64,000 nucleotides of DNA from Carnobacterium inhibens subsp. inhibens DSM 13024 (GTDB taxonomy: Bacteria > Bacillota > Bacilli > Lactobacillales > Carnobacteriaceae), in assembly GCF_000746825.1 (NCBI RefSeq), contig NZ_JQIV01000006.1, positions 310,001-374,000 of the forward strand, in the 5' to 3' direction. The position numbers and the translations under genes were made by a program. The stretch's first letter is position 1. Every line of letters begins with the position of its first letter. Positions 48,331-56,953 of this stretch are shown piece after piece. The notes beneath the pieces are model-generated. The model ran no database searches. It saw nothing but the letters and a program-made list of their open reading frames with translations, and had not been told where the DNA came from.

Positions 48331-48361
48331 TTGACTTAAAGTTAACTCAAAGGTGTATCTT
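48331..48361 (+). promoter_or_regulatory. MerR-type promoter with 19-bp spacer
   Basis: TTGACT and TATCTT are separated by 19 bp. The spacer region holds the dyad TTGACTTAAAGTTAACTCAA (48331-48350, arms TTGA.TTAA and TTAA.TCAA). The long spacer with a spacer-centred dyad is the hallmark of MerR-family activation (NmlR/AdhR type). No MerR gene is in the window. Confidence 0.7.
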
Positions 48362-48468
48362 AATAGATAAGAAATGAATTAGTAAAAAATAATTTTGATT
48401 AAGTCGCTCATCTATTGAGTAAAAATAATGGTAGTAGCGGCTTAATGATTAATAAAGGAGAAAAAGAG

Positions 48469-49449
48469 ATGGAATACACGAAGTTAGGAAATACAGGTAT
48501 GGATGTTTCGAGAATTTGTCTTGGCGCAATGAGTTTTGGGGACCCAGAAAAATGGATTCACAAATGGGTGTTGAATGAAGCGGAAAGTCGTCCGATTATT
48601 AAAAGAGCACTGGATCTGGGAATCAATTTTTTCGATACAGCAAATATCTATTCACTTGGAAGAAGCGAAGAAATTTTAGGTAAAGCATTAAAAGACTATG
48701 CAAACCGAGATGAAATCGTATTAGCAACAAAAGTTCATGGACATATGTTTGATGGACCAAATGGTGGAGGCCTTTCAAGAAAAGCCATTCTCTCTCAAAT
48801 CGATCAAAGTTTAAAGCGGTTGCAGACAGACTATGTTGATTTGTATATTATTCATCGCTGGGATTACAATACACCGATTGAGGAAACTATGGAAGCTTTA
48901 CATGACGTTGTAAAATCTGGTAAAGCTCGATATATTGGAGCTTCGTCAATGTATGCTTGGCAGTTTCAAAAAGCACAAAACATTGCAGAACGAAATGGAT
49001 GGGCCAAATTTATTTCTATGCAAAATCATCTAAACTTGATTTATCGAGAAGAAGAACGAGAAATGATGCCTTATGCTTCATCAGAAGGAATCGCTCTGAC
49101 TCCGTATAGTCCCTTAGCCTCGGGACGATTGACTCGTGATTTTTCTGTTCAGACCAAACGTGCAGAAACAGATAACATAGCACGTTCTAAATATGATGAG
49201 ACTGCTGATAAAGATCGTCTCATTATTGAAAGAGTTGCACAACTGGCTGAGCACTACCAGGTCAGTCATGTTCATATAGCACTAGCTTGGCTTTTACAAA
49301 AAGAAAGTGTAGCAGCCCCAATAGTAGGAGCAACTAAGCTTGAACATATAGAAACAGCAGCGGCAGCCGTTAATTTTAAGCTTACTCCAGAAGATGTTAT
49401 TTTTCTAGAAGAACCTTATATTCCACATGGCATAGTCGGATTTTCATAA
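48469..49449 (+). CDS. Aldo/keto reductase
   Basis: A 326-aa NADPH-dependent reductase of the AKR superfamily (TIM barrel). The catalytic tetrad is present: Asp in FFDTANIYS, the Tyr four residues later, Lys in LATKVHGH, and His in YIIHRWD. LTPYSPLASGRLTRD and the C-terminal VAAPIVGATKLEHIE (cofactor loop) are also typical. I chose the ATG at 48469, with AAAGGAG upstream, over a TTG 18 codons earlier. The MerR-type promoter suggests induction by aldehydes or electrophiles. Confidence 0.92.
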   Translation: MEYTKLGNTGMDVSRICLGAMSFGDPEKWIHKWVLNEAESRPIIKRALDLGINFFDTANIYSLGRSEEILGKALKDYANRDEIVLATKVHGHMFDGPNGGGLSRKAILSQIDQSLKRLQTDYVDLYIIHRWDYNTPIEETMEALHDVVKSGKARYIGASSMYAWQFQKAQNIAERNGWAKFISMQNHLNLIYREEEREMMPYASSEGIALTPYSPLASGRLTRDFSVQTKRAETDNIARSKYDETADKDRLIIERVAQLAEHYQVSHVHIALAWLLQKESVAAPIVGATKLEHIETAAAAVNFKLTPEDVIFLEEPYIPHGIVGFS

Positions 49450-49780
49450 AAAATTGATTAAATTGTGTGAAAGTATGTGAAATAAGAAATAAGAAATAAG
49501 GTAAGTTAAGTTTACAAAGAGGCTGTGTCTTTAAGTATAATGTGATGAATGGTAAGAAGATCTTAATTCTGGTATTCTTCTTTGATAGCTTTTCAATGGA
49601 TGCTATTTTAACTTTAAATCAAGGAGAAAGTTTATTCTTTTCACATTATGATCCGGATTTAGTCAAAACGTTAACAAAACGTAGCAAGTAAGAAACATTG
49701 TATCAAATAAAAGGTCATTTGTTTAATAGCGATTATCATCTGAAATCTGGATGGAAGAAAAATGATTTCTTATTAAAAAA
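49450..49780. other. Intergenic stretch with a short doubtful ORF
   Basis: A 48-codon ATG-started frame at 49545-49691 (MNGKKILILVFFFDSFSMDA...) has a TATAAT close upstream but no ribosome-binding site. It may be a gene remnant. The rest is AT-rich spacer with nothing recognisable. Confidence 0.35.
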
Positions 49781-49787
49781 ATTTGAA

Positions 49788-49826
49788 AGAATAAGTAGAT
49801 TTTGCTATCTATTTATTCTTTTTTTT
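49788..49826 (+). terminator. Terminator upstream of the MarR-ABC operon
   Basis: AGAATAA.TAGAT-TTTGCT-ATCTA.TTATTCT is followed by seven T. Confidence 0.8.
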
Positions 49827-49836
49827 GCTAATATAG

Positions 49837-49862
49837 TTACCTATAGTAATTATATTAGGTAA
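49837..49862. promoter_or_regulatory. Operator-like 26-bp dyad of the MarR regulator
   Basis: TTACCTA and TAGGTAA are the outer arms, around a palindromic TAATTA core. A TTGCTA (-35-like, 49825-49830) lies just before, so the dyad covers the promoter of the marR-ABC operon and suits autorepression. Confidence 0.65.
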
Positions 49863-49886
49863 TTTAATTTAGAAGGGGGAGAAATA

Positions 49887-50333
49887 ATGGATAGACAACT
49901 ATCTGAAGAATACATTGATGCGTGTTTGAGTGCAAAACACACGATGCGGTTTTTACCTGAGCCACCTCCTGAAGTGCAAAAAAGACACATCCATATCATC
50001 AAAACAGTGTACAACTTATCAGAAGAGTTGAATGCGGTACGTGTAAGTGATATCGCAGAGACGATTGGTGTAACATTACCGAGTATCACCAAGAATATAG
50101 CTACATTAGAAGACTTAGGTTATATAAAAAAAGAATCAAACCTTGAAGATAAACGAGTAGTAAATATCAAGTTAACTGAAAAAGGGTTAGCTTTGCATCA
50201 AAAAGTGGTCTATGATTTCCACCAAAAAAATAGTCAGATCCTAAAAGATATTCCAGAAGAAGATATACGCCTGACGATAAAAACGATTTACCGAATACAT
50301 GATTTAATGGAGCAAGCACATTTGCTCAGTTAA
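49887..50333 (+). CDS. MarR family transcriptional regulator
   Basis: A 148-aa winged-helix repressor. The DNA-binding part shows VRVSDIAETIGVTLPSITKN (about 51-70), the wing LEDLGYIKKESNLEDKRVVN, and a C-terminal dimerisation helix. AAGGGGGAG precedes the ATG. It is first in an operon with two ABC half-transporters and lies directly after a dyad, so it likely represses the exporter until an inducing compound binds. Confidence 0.92.
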   Translation: MDRQLSEEYIDACLSAKHTMRFLPEPPPEVQKRHIHIIKTVYNLSEELNAVRVSDIAETIGVTLPSITKNIATLEDLGYIKKESNLEDKRVVNIKLTEKGLALHQKVVYDFHQKNSQILKDIPEEDIRLTIKTIYRIHDLMEQAHLLS

Positions 50334-50355
50334 TTAAAAGGAGAGAAGCCAAAAA

Positions 50356-52092
50356 ATGTATAAAACGTTAATGAAATCATTGCGACAATATAAGAAACCG
50401 TCGTATCTAACCATGCTGTTTATGGCATTGGAAGTTGCTGTGGAGATTTTTATTCCTTTTCTCATGGCGAAAATTATTGATAAAGGATTAATAGATGGGG
50501 ATCTTGGATATGTTTTAAAAATAGGCTCACTAATGTTTGTAATAGCTTGTTTTTCTATGTTGTTTGGAGTATTGGGCGGGAAATTTTCTTCCGATGCTGC
50601 AGTAGGTCTTTCAACAAATCTTCGTCAAGACATCTACGAAAATATTCAAACATTTGCATTTGATAATATTGACAAATATTCTTCATCCAGTCTGATTACA
50701 AGACTCACAACAGATATCACTAATATTCAAATGGCTTTTCAAATGGTTCTAAAAACTATTATTCGAGCACCATTCATGATCGCATTTGCATTTGCAATGG
50801 CTGCTTATACGAATTTGAAATTATCTTTAACTATTTTGATTATTGTGCCTATTGTAGCGTTCATTTTAATCGGTTTAATCTATCGTGTGCATCCTTATTT
50901 TATAAAAGTTTTCAAAAAATATGACCGATTAAATCAAACTGTGCAAGAAGATATTAACGGTGTACGAGTTGTAAAATCATTTGTACGTGAAGAAAAAGAA
51001 ATTGAAAAATTTAAAGTCGCTTCTACAGATATTAAAAATTTATTTACGAAAGCAGAAAAAATTACGGCACTTAATGCGCCGGTTATGCAGATTGCTATCT
51101 ATTCTTGTCTGCTGCTCGTTTATTGGTTTGGGGCAAAATACGTTGTCGGTGGAACAATGAGTACAGGGGAATTAACGAGTTTTATTACTTATATGATGCA
51201 AATTTTAAGTAGTATCATGATGATTTCAATGATTTTTGTCATGATCGTTATTTCTGAAGCTTCAGTAGAACGTGTTGCTGAAGTTTTGACTGAAAAAGCA
51301 TCATTGTCAAATCCAGAAAACCCGCTTACAACAATTGAAAATGGAGACATTGAATTTAGAAATGTTCAATTTAAATACAATGAATTATCCGAAGAGGCAG
51401 ATTTAAGTCAGATTAATTTTACGATAAAGTCTGGTGAAACGATAGGAATCATTGGTGGAACTGGGAGTGGAAAGAGCTCGCTAATTCAATTAATTCCTAG
51501 ACTCTACGATGCGACTGAAGGAGAAGTATATGTTTCTGGTCATAACGTAAAAGACTATGATTTAGTGACATTGCGTGATCAAATTGCAATGGTACTGCAA
51601 AAAAATACGTTGTTTTCGGGAACGATTAGCGACAACTTAAGATGGGGAGATAAAGAAGCTTCCAAAGAAGAAATTCAACGTGTTGCTAAATTAGCCCAAG
51701 CAGATGAGTTTGTACAAGGATTTCCTGATGACTATGAAACTGTTTTAGACCAAGGCGGTTCAAATGTATCCGGCGGACAGAAACAACGTTTGACGATTGC
51801 ACGTGCTTTATTAAAACAACCTAAAATCTTGATTTTAGATGATTCAACAAGTGCTGTGGATACAAAAACTGATGCTTATATTCGAAAAGCATTTATAGAA
51901 GAAATTCCAAATACAACAAAAATCATTGTGGCACAACGCATTTCTTCCATCCAAGATTCGGATCGCATCATCGTATTAGAAGAAGGTAAGATCGATGGAA
52001 TTGGTACACATGATGAATTGTTGAAAAACAATAAGATTTACAAAGAAGTATACGATTCTCAAGTAAAGGGAGGGACGATAGTTGAAGAATAA
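50356..52092 (+). CDS. ABC multidrug exporter half-transporter, degenerate ATPase site (BmrC/EfrA-like)
   Basis: A 578-aa type IV ABC exporter subunit: six transmembrane helices (about 15-300) and a C-terminal nucleotide-binding domain. Walker A is GGTGSGKSS (about 365-373) and the signature VSGGQ. Walker B ILILDDSTSAVD has Asp where the catalytic Glu should be, marking the non-catalytic half of a heterodimer. Its own signature motif is intact and serves the partner site. AAAGGAGAG precedes the ATG. It overlaps the next gene by 11 bases, as expected for obligate partners. Confidence 0.93.
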   Translation: MYKTLMKSLRQYKKPSYLTMLFMALEVAVEIFIPFLMAKIIDKGLIDGDLGYVLKIGSLMFVIACFSMLFGVLGGKFSSDAAVGLSTNLRQDIYENIQTFAFDNIDKYSSSSLITRLTTDITNIQMAFQMVLKTIIRAPFMIAFAFAMAAYTNLKLSLTILIIVPIVAFILIGLIYRVHPYFIKVFKKYDRLNQTVQEDINGVRVVKSFVREEKEIEKFKVASTDIKNLFTKAEKITALNAPVMQIAIYSCLLLVYWFGAKYVVGGTMSTGELTSFITYMMQILSSIMMISMIFVMIVISEASVERVAEVLTEKASLSNPENPLTTIENGDIEFRNVQFKYNELSEEADLSQINFTIKSGETIGIIGGTGSGKSSLIQLIPRLYDATEGEVYVSGHNVKDYDLVTLRDQIAMVLQKNTLFSGTISDNLRWGDKEASKEEIQRVAKLAQADEFVQGFPDDYETVLDQGGSNVSGGQKQRLTIARALLKQPKILILDDSTSAVDTKTDAYIRKAFIEEIPNTTKIIVAQRISSIQDSDRIIVLEEGKIDGIGTHDELLKNNKIYKEVYDSQVKGGTIVEE

Positions 52093-53968
52093 ACCGATTA
52101 TGAGACCAACTGTTAGCCCGTTAAAAATATTTAAACGAATTCTTTCATATGCAACGAAACAATATAAATTACGGATCATTATCGTAGTTGTCAGTATCAT
52201 CATCAGTGCTGCAACCAATGCGATCGGGATCAGTTTTACAAAGACATTGATTGATGATTACATTGCGCCTTTGCTGACTCAGCAAACGCCTGATTATTCT
52301 GAGTTAGCGCGTATTATTGGTTTGATGGCGATGTTATATTTAACCGGCGCTCTATTCACCTATATTTTTAATCGTACAATGGTTACTGTGTCACAAGGTA
52401 TCTTGAAAGATATTCGTGATGAAATGTTTACGCATATGGAATCTTTGCCTATTCGTTATTTTGATGGCAATGCAACTGGTGATATTATGAGCCATTACAC
52501 GAATGATACGGATACGTTAAGACAAATGATCAGCCAATCGATTCCACAAATTTTTTCTTCGCTGATCATGATTTTATCGATTATTATTGCGATGTTTATC
52601 ATTAATATACCAATGACATTATTTGTCTTATGTATGGTAGGGATCATGGTTGCTGTGATTCGTACAATTGGTAGCAAAAGTGGCCGTTACTTCTCTATTC
52701 AACAAGCAGCATTAGGTACGTTAAATGGTTATGTAGAAGAAATGATTGAAGGCCAAAAAGTCGTGAAAGTATTTAATCATGAAGAAGAAGCCATTTCGGA
52801 TTTTAGTGAATTAAATGAAGAACTAAGAGAAAATGCGACGAAAGCAAATACGTATGCGAATATTTTAATGCCGATTATGGGAAATATTGGAAACTTTATG
52901 TATTTATTGACGGCTGTAATAGGTGCTGTTCTTTCAATCACAGGACTTACAGCTTTAACGGTAGGGAGTATTGCGTCTTTTGTTCAATTCACGAAAAGTA
53001 TTACCATGCCTGTAGCTCAAATTTCACAACAGTTTAATGCAATCATCTTGTCTTTAGCAGGCGCAGAGCGTATTTTCAACTTGTTAGATGAAAAACCTGA
53101 AGAAGATGATGGAACGATCGAGTTAGTCAATATTACTAAACAGGCTGACGGAACAATCGAGGAATCTAGTCACCGTACAGGCAGCTGGGCTTGGAAACAA
53201 ACAACTTCTGCTCATGAAGCTGTCTATAAGGAATTAACGGGTGATGTGCGTTTTAAAGATGTCACATTTGGATACAATTCTAATAAAACGATTCTTCACA
53301 ACATTAATCTATTTGCAAAACCCGGCCAGAAAATTGCTTTTGTTGGTGCAACTGGTGCTGGAAAAACAACGATTACCAATTTGATCAACCGTTTCTACGA
53401 TATTCAAGAAGGAGCCATCACTTATGATGGCATTGATGTTAAAAAGATTAAGAAAGATGATTTAAGAAGATCATTAGGCATCGTACTACAAGATACACAT
53501 TTGTTCACCGGAACGATAAAAGACAATATTCGATACGGACGTTTAGATGCTACCGATGAAGAAGTTGAAGCAGCTGCTAAACTAGTAAATGCCGATTTCT
53601 TTATAAGACAATTGCCGCATGGTTACGATACCGAATTAACGGGCGATGGCGGTTCACTTTCTCAAGGACAAAGACAATTACTCGCAATCGCCAGAGCAGC
53701 TGTAGCGAATCCGCCAGTCTTGATACTTGACGAAGCTACGTCAAGTATTGATACACGAACGGAATCGGTTGTCCAAAGCGGAATGGATGCGCTAATGAAG
53801 GGAAGAACGGTATTTGTTATTGCCCATCGACTTTCAACGGTTCGCAATTCAGATGCGATCATGGTAATGGAACAAGGACGCATCATTGAAAGAGGAAACC
53901 ACGATGAGCTGATTTCTCAACAAGGTGAATATTACCAACTTTACACCGGTGCGTTTGAAATGAACTAA
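52082..53968 (+). CDS. ABC multidrug exporter half-transporter, catalytic partner (BmrD/EfrB-like)
   Basis: A 628-aa partner subunit with an extended N-terminus, six transmembrane helices and a nucleotide-binding domain. Walker A is GATGAGKTT (about 421-429). Walker B VLILDEATSSID keeps the catalytic Glu. The signature is LSQGQ rather than LSGGQ. An insert of about 35 residues before the ATPase domain (near 350-390) is typical of this half. TTG start overlaps the upstream gene, with AGGGAGG as ribosome-binding site. Together the pair likely exports lipophilic drugs. Confidence 0.93.
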   Translation: MKNKPIMRPTVSPLKIFKRILSYATKQYKLRIIIVVVSIIISAATNAIGISFTKTLIDDYIAPLLTQQTPDYSELARIIGLMAMLYLTGALFTYIFNRTMVTVSQGILKDIRDEMFTHMESLPIRYFDGNATGDIMSHYTNDTDTLRQMISQSIPQIFSSLIMILSIIIAMFIINIPMTLFVLCMVGIMVAVIRTIGSKSGRYFSIQQAALGTLNGYVEEMIEGQKVVKVFNHEEEAISDFSELNEELRENATKANTYANILMPIMGNIGNFMYLLTAVIGAVLSITGLTALTVGSIASFVQFTKSITMPVAQISQQFNAIILSLAGAERIFNLLDEKPEEDDGTIELVNITKQADGTIEESSHRTGSWAWKQTTSAHEAVYKELTGDVRFKDVTFGYNSNKTILHNINLFAKPGQKIAFVGATGAGKTTITNLINRFYDIQEGAITYDGIDVKKIKKDDLRRSLGIVLQDTHLFTGTIKDNIRYGRLDATDEEVEAAAKLVNADFFIRQLPHGYDTELTGDGGSLSQGQRQLLAIARAAVANPPVLILDEATSSIDTRTESVVQSGMDALMKGRTVFVIAHRLSTVRNSDAIMVMEQGRIIERGNHDELISQQGEYYQLYTGAFEMN

Positions 53969-53984
53969 ATAAATAAACAAACTA

Positions 53985-54020
53985 AAAGGCACTTTCCAAT
54001 TTGGAGAGTGCCTTTAATTA
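53985..54020. terminator. Terminator of the MarR-ABC operon
   Basis: AAAGGCACT.TCC-AATTT-GGA.AGTGCCTTT forms a 12-bp stem with one mismatch. Confidence 0.85.
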
Positions 54021-54149
54021 TCAAAAGCGATTGGGTTATCTATCCAACTAGAGTAAGAAATCGAATTAGCACTGTATGACTAGTTTACTTCATAATAATC
54101 TTCCTGCATAATGAAAATAAAGCTAAAATGTTCTAGAAGGGAGATTACC

Positions 54150-55031
54150 ATGAAGTATTTAAGCTCAATCACATTTCCTGATAAAGAGAAGGAATTTGAT
54201 TTTTTTCTCGAGATTAAACGGACAATCTATAATTCTTTTTATCCCTTTCAAGTTTTGCCGAAACACAGTTTTGAAAGAATTGATTTTAAACCAATTACCA
54301 TTCTTTATGGAGGAAATGGTTCTGGTAAAACCACAGCCTTAAATATCATTGCTGAAAAACTAGAATTAAAGCGAGATTCTAATTTCAATAAATCTAATTT
54401 TTTTGTGAATTATCTTTCTCTTTGTGCTATAGACATTGTGGAAACAATTCCTATTCATAGTAGGATCATTACAAGTGATGATGTATTTGATTATATCTTA
54501 ACTATTCGTTCGTTGAATGATGGTATTGATTTAAAGCGTGAAGCGTTATTTGAAGAATATTTAGAGGCGAAATATTCTAAATTTCAGATGCATTCATTAG
54601 AAGATTATGATCAATTGCGAAAAGTAACGGATGCTAGAAGTAAAAGCCAGTCGCATTATGTAAGAGATAAGTTGATGGGTAACGTTCGAGAACATTCAAA
54701 TGGTGAAAATGCCTTTCGTTATTTCACAAATAAAATTGAAGAAAATGGACTTTATGTATTAGATGAGCCAGAAAATAGTCTTTCACCGATTCGTCAAATG
54801 GAACTCATGCAATTTATCGAAGATTCTGCTAGGTTTTTCGGATGTCAATTTATTATTTCTACTCATTCTCCATTTTTTTTAGCACTTCGTGAGGCAAAAA
54901 TCTATGATTTAGACTCAGATCCGGTAGATGTGAAAAAATGGACAGAATTAGAAAATGTCCAAACCTATTATAATTTCTTCAAAGAGCATCAAGAAGAATT
55001 TCATTTATCTGAGAATAAAAATAAGGACTAA
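54150..55031 (+). CDS. AAA family ATPase (ABC-ATPase-like, predicted ATPase)
   Basis: A 293-aa stand-alone ATPase of the ABC/SMC-like AAA class (COG3910-like). Walker A is LYGGNGSGKTTALN (about 54-67), a signature-like HSNGENAFRYF lies near 195, and Walker B is GLYVLDEPENSLSP (about 214-227). The switch His in FIISTHSPFFLAL is also present. There are no membrane segments. I chose the ATG at 54150, with GAAGGGAG upstream, over one 13 codons earlier. Function unknown. It lacks a nuclease or protease partner, so a defence role is not supported. Confidence 0.82.
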   Translation: MKYLSSITFPDKEKEFDFFLEIKRTIYNSFYPFQVLPKHSFERIDFKPITILYGGNGSGKTTALNIIAEKLELKRDSNFNKSNFFVNYLSLCAIDIVETIPIHSRIITSDDVFDYILTIRSLNDGIDLKREALFEEYLEAKYSKFQMHSLEDYDQLRKVTDARSKSQSHYVRDKLMGNVREHSNGENAFRYFTNKIEENGLYVLDEPENSLSPIRQMELMQFIEDSARFFGCQFIISTHSPFFLALREAKIYDLDSDPVDVKKWTELENVQTYYNFFKEHQEEFHLSENKNKD

Positions 55032-55095
55032 AAATTGAATAACTAGATAGATGACTAACCCTTGAAGTGAACTATAAATTATGGAGGTATCTTAG

Positions 55096-55584
55096 ATGAA
55101 AGAGCCATACCATTCAACAAGTAGAGTTATTCTTATGTGCGGAACAGCAGGATCAGGAAAGTCGACTTATGCTCAGATGTTAGAACAACAAGGATTCGTT
55201 CGTTTATCTTATGATGTAGAGTCATTTAATAAAGGATTCAAAATTCACCCGCTGCCAACTGATGTTTACGATGAAATCAAAACGTTCCTTGATCTAAAGT
55301 TAAAAGTACTAATTAGAAAAAATAAAGATGTTGTTCTAGATTATTCCTTTTGGTCACGTGAAATGCGTGATGAATATAAAAATATGCTGGTTCCGTTCGG
55401 AATAAAACCAGAAATCATTGTAATCGTTACTCCTAAAGAAATTGTTTTACAAAGAATTCACGACCGAAAAGGAAAAAATCCTAATGATATTATGTTAGAC
55501 GAACAAACTGCAGCTCAATATTACGAAAATTTTCAGCCACCAACACTTGATGAAGGGGAAGTAACAATCATTAATGGTTACTAA
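55096..55584 (+). CDS. P-loop kinase-like ATP-binding protein (AAA_33 family)
   Basis: A 162-aa P-loop protein with Walker A MCGTAGSGKSTYAQML (about 13-28) and the acidic DYSFWSREMRD in the position of the kinase Asp. The lid region has RIHDRKGKNP, as in small kinases of the AAA_33/zeta-toxin-like fold. GGAGG precedes the ATG. The substrate is unknown; related proteins phosphorylate small molecules or nucleosides. It follows the AAA ATPase by 64 bases and may share its transcript. Confidence 0.8.
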   Translation: MKEPYHSTSRVILMCGTAGSGKSTYAQMLEQQGFVRLSYDVESFNKGFKIHPLPTDVYDEIKTFLDLKLKVLIRKNKDVVLDYSFWSREMRDEYKNMLVPFGIKPEIIVIVTPKEIVLQRIHDRKGKNPNDIMLDEQTAAQYYENFQPPTLDEGEVTIINGY

Positions 55585-55773
55585 TATCCAAGTTAGCAAA
55601 AAAATAATATTTTGAACATTTTTATAAATTAAACACAATAAAAAGTTCAAGGTAATATATTGAATTGTTAATTTCAAAAACGACTTTCTTTTTATCTAAG
55701 TGTTATTTTATTGTATACTAGTTATTGAAGAAACAATCACTAAAAATGTACTAAACAAGAAAGAGGAATAAAA

Positions 55774-56397
55774 TTGGATTTTTGGACAGATCATACTAAA
55801 ACAACAGAAGAAATCGCTCAAGATTTATTGGGATGTTTAGTCATCAAAGAAACTGATGAAGGGGTGACATCTGGCTGGATCGTGGAAACGGAAGCTTATC
55901 TGGGTGAAATAGACGAAGCTGCTCATAGCTTTGGATTGAAAAGTACTCCTCGATTGGCTTCAATGTATAAAGAACCGGGTACTATTTATGTTTACAGTAT
56001 GCACACTCATTTGATGCTGAATGTTGTTGTTCAAGAAAAAGGAATACCAGAAGCGATTCTGATACGGGCTATTGAACCTTATAAAGGCATGTCACTTATG
56101 TCTGAACGTAGAGGGAAAACTGGTTTTGTAGTAACAGATGGTCCTGGTAAATTAACAAAGGTAATGAATATTACTAAGTTGGATGACGGCACACTTGCTT
56201 GGGAACCTCCTTTAAGAATTGATGTTGAAACTAGGAAAATACCTAAGAAAATTGAGTTGTCCCCTAGAATAGGTATCCCAAATAAAGGAAAGTGGACGGA
56301 TGCATTATTGCGGTATACTGTTGTGGGAAATCCATATGTATCAAGAAAAAAAGGAAAAATAGAAGCAGATTTCGGTTGGAATGATCCAATCAACTAA
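55774..56397 (+). CDS. 3-methyladenine DNA glycosylase (AAG/MPG family)
   Basis: Removes alkylated purines from DNA at the start of base-excision repair. The 207-aa protein matches the AAG family: AQDLLGCLVIKE near 15, IVETEAYLGEIDEAAHSF (about 36-53, with the catalytic Glu in VETEAY), GTIYVYSMHTHLMLNVV near 69, and GPGKLTKVMNI. The start codon is TTG with AGAGGA upstream. It is followed closely by the DUF3013-prmA-rsmE genes. Confidence 0.95.
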   Translation: MDFWTDHTKTTEEIAQDLLGCLVIKETDEGVTSGWIVETEAYLGEIDEAAHSFGLKSTPRLASMYKEPGTIYVYSMHTHLMLNVVVQEKGIPEAILIRAIEPYKGMSLMSERRGKTGFVVTDGPGKLTKVMNITKLDDGTLAWEPPLRIDVETRKIPKKIELSPRIGIPNKGKWTDALLRYTVVGNPYVSRKKGKIEADFGWNDPIN

Positions 56398-56412
56398 TGG
56401 AGGCGAAAAATC

Positions 56413-56907
56413 ATGGCACAAGAAACACTAATAGACTATTTAGGTGAAGCATTAGAAGAAAGTGATTTTGAATTTGATTGGAAATTAGAATGGAATAAAA
56501 AACAGCACGCTATTGAGGTTTATTTTTCAATTTTTGCTGAACAGAAAGAAAACAATATTATTATTGAAGATATTGAAGGAACAGCTACACAAAATGAAAT
56601 CATTCAATTTGAAGACGCAATCTGTTTCTTTGACCCTAAAAAATCAAAGATTCAAATGGATAATTATTTAAAAGCTTTTCCATTTGATTTTAAAATGGGT
56701 ATCGAAAAAGGATATATTGATGCCATACTTAAAACACTTCGGATAGTTGTAACGGAAGGACAATCTGATTTGTTAGACTTTGCGACTGACCCTACAATTG
56801 AAGAATTTGAATTAAATTGGAATGATATGAATTTTGACGGAACAATCAAAACGTTGAAAGATACCAACCGTTATAGTGAAGAGAAACTTCTTTATCCAAA
56901 ATATTAA
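56413..56907 (+). CDS. DUF3013 family protein
   Basis: A 164-aa acidic protein of the DUF3013 family, which is confined to lactic acid bacteria and usually lies next to prmA, as here. It begins MAQETLIDYLGEALEESDFE and continues with WKLEWNKKQHAIEVYF; the C-terminus contains the Trp/Asp-rich FELNWNDMNFDGTI. GGAGGCG precedes the ATG and the gene starts 15 bases after the glycosylase. No function is known for the family. Confidence 0.82.
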   Translation: MAQETLIDYLGEALEESDFEFDWKLEWNKKQHAIEVYFSIFAEQKENNIIIEDIEGTATQNEIIQFEDAICFFDPKKSKIQMDNYLKAFPFDFKMGIEKGYIDAILKTLRIVVTEGQSDLLDFATDPTIEEFELNWNDMNFDGTIKTLKDTNRYSEEKLLYPKY

Positions 56908-56953
56908 CCTAATCGAAATTAAATGAATTGTTAATTGGAGGCAAAGCGACAAG

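Noticed and set aside
54150-55584. AAA ATPase plus P-loop kinase as a two-gene defence system
   Set aside because: The ATPase has no nuclease, OLD/TOPRIM or protease partner, and the second protein looks like a small-molecule kinase. The 64-base gap and core-genome setting do not support a defence island.
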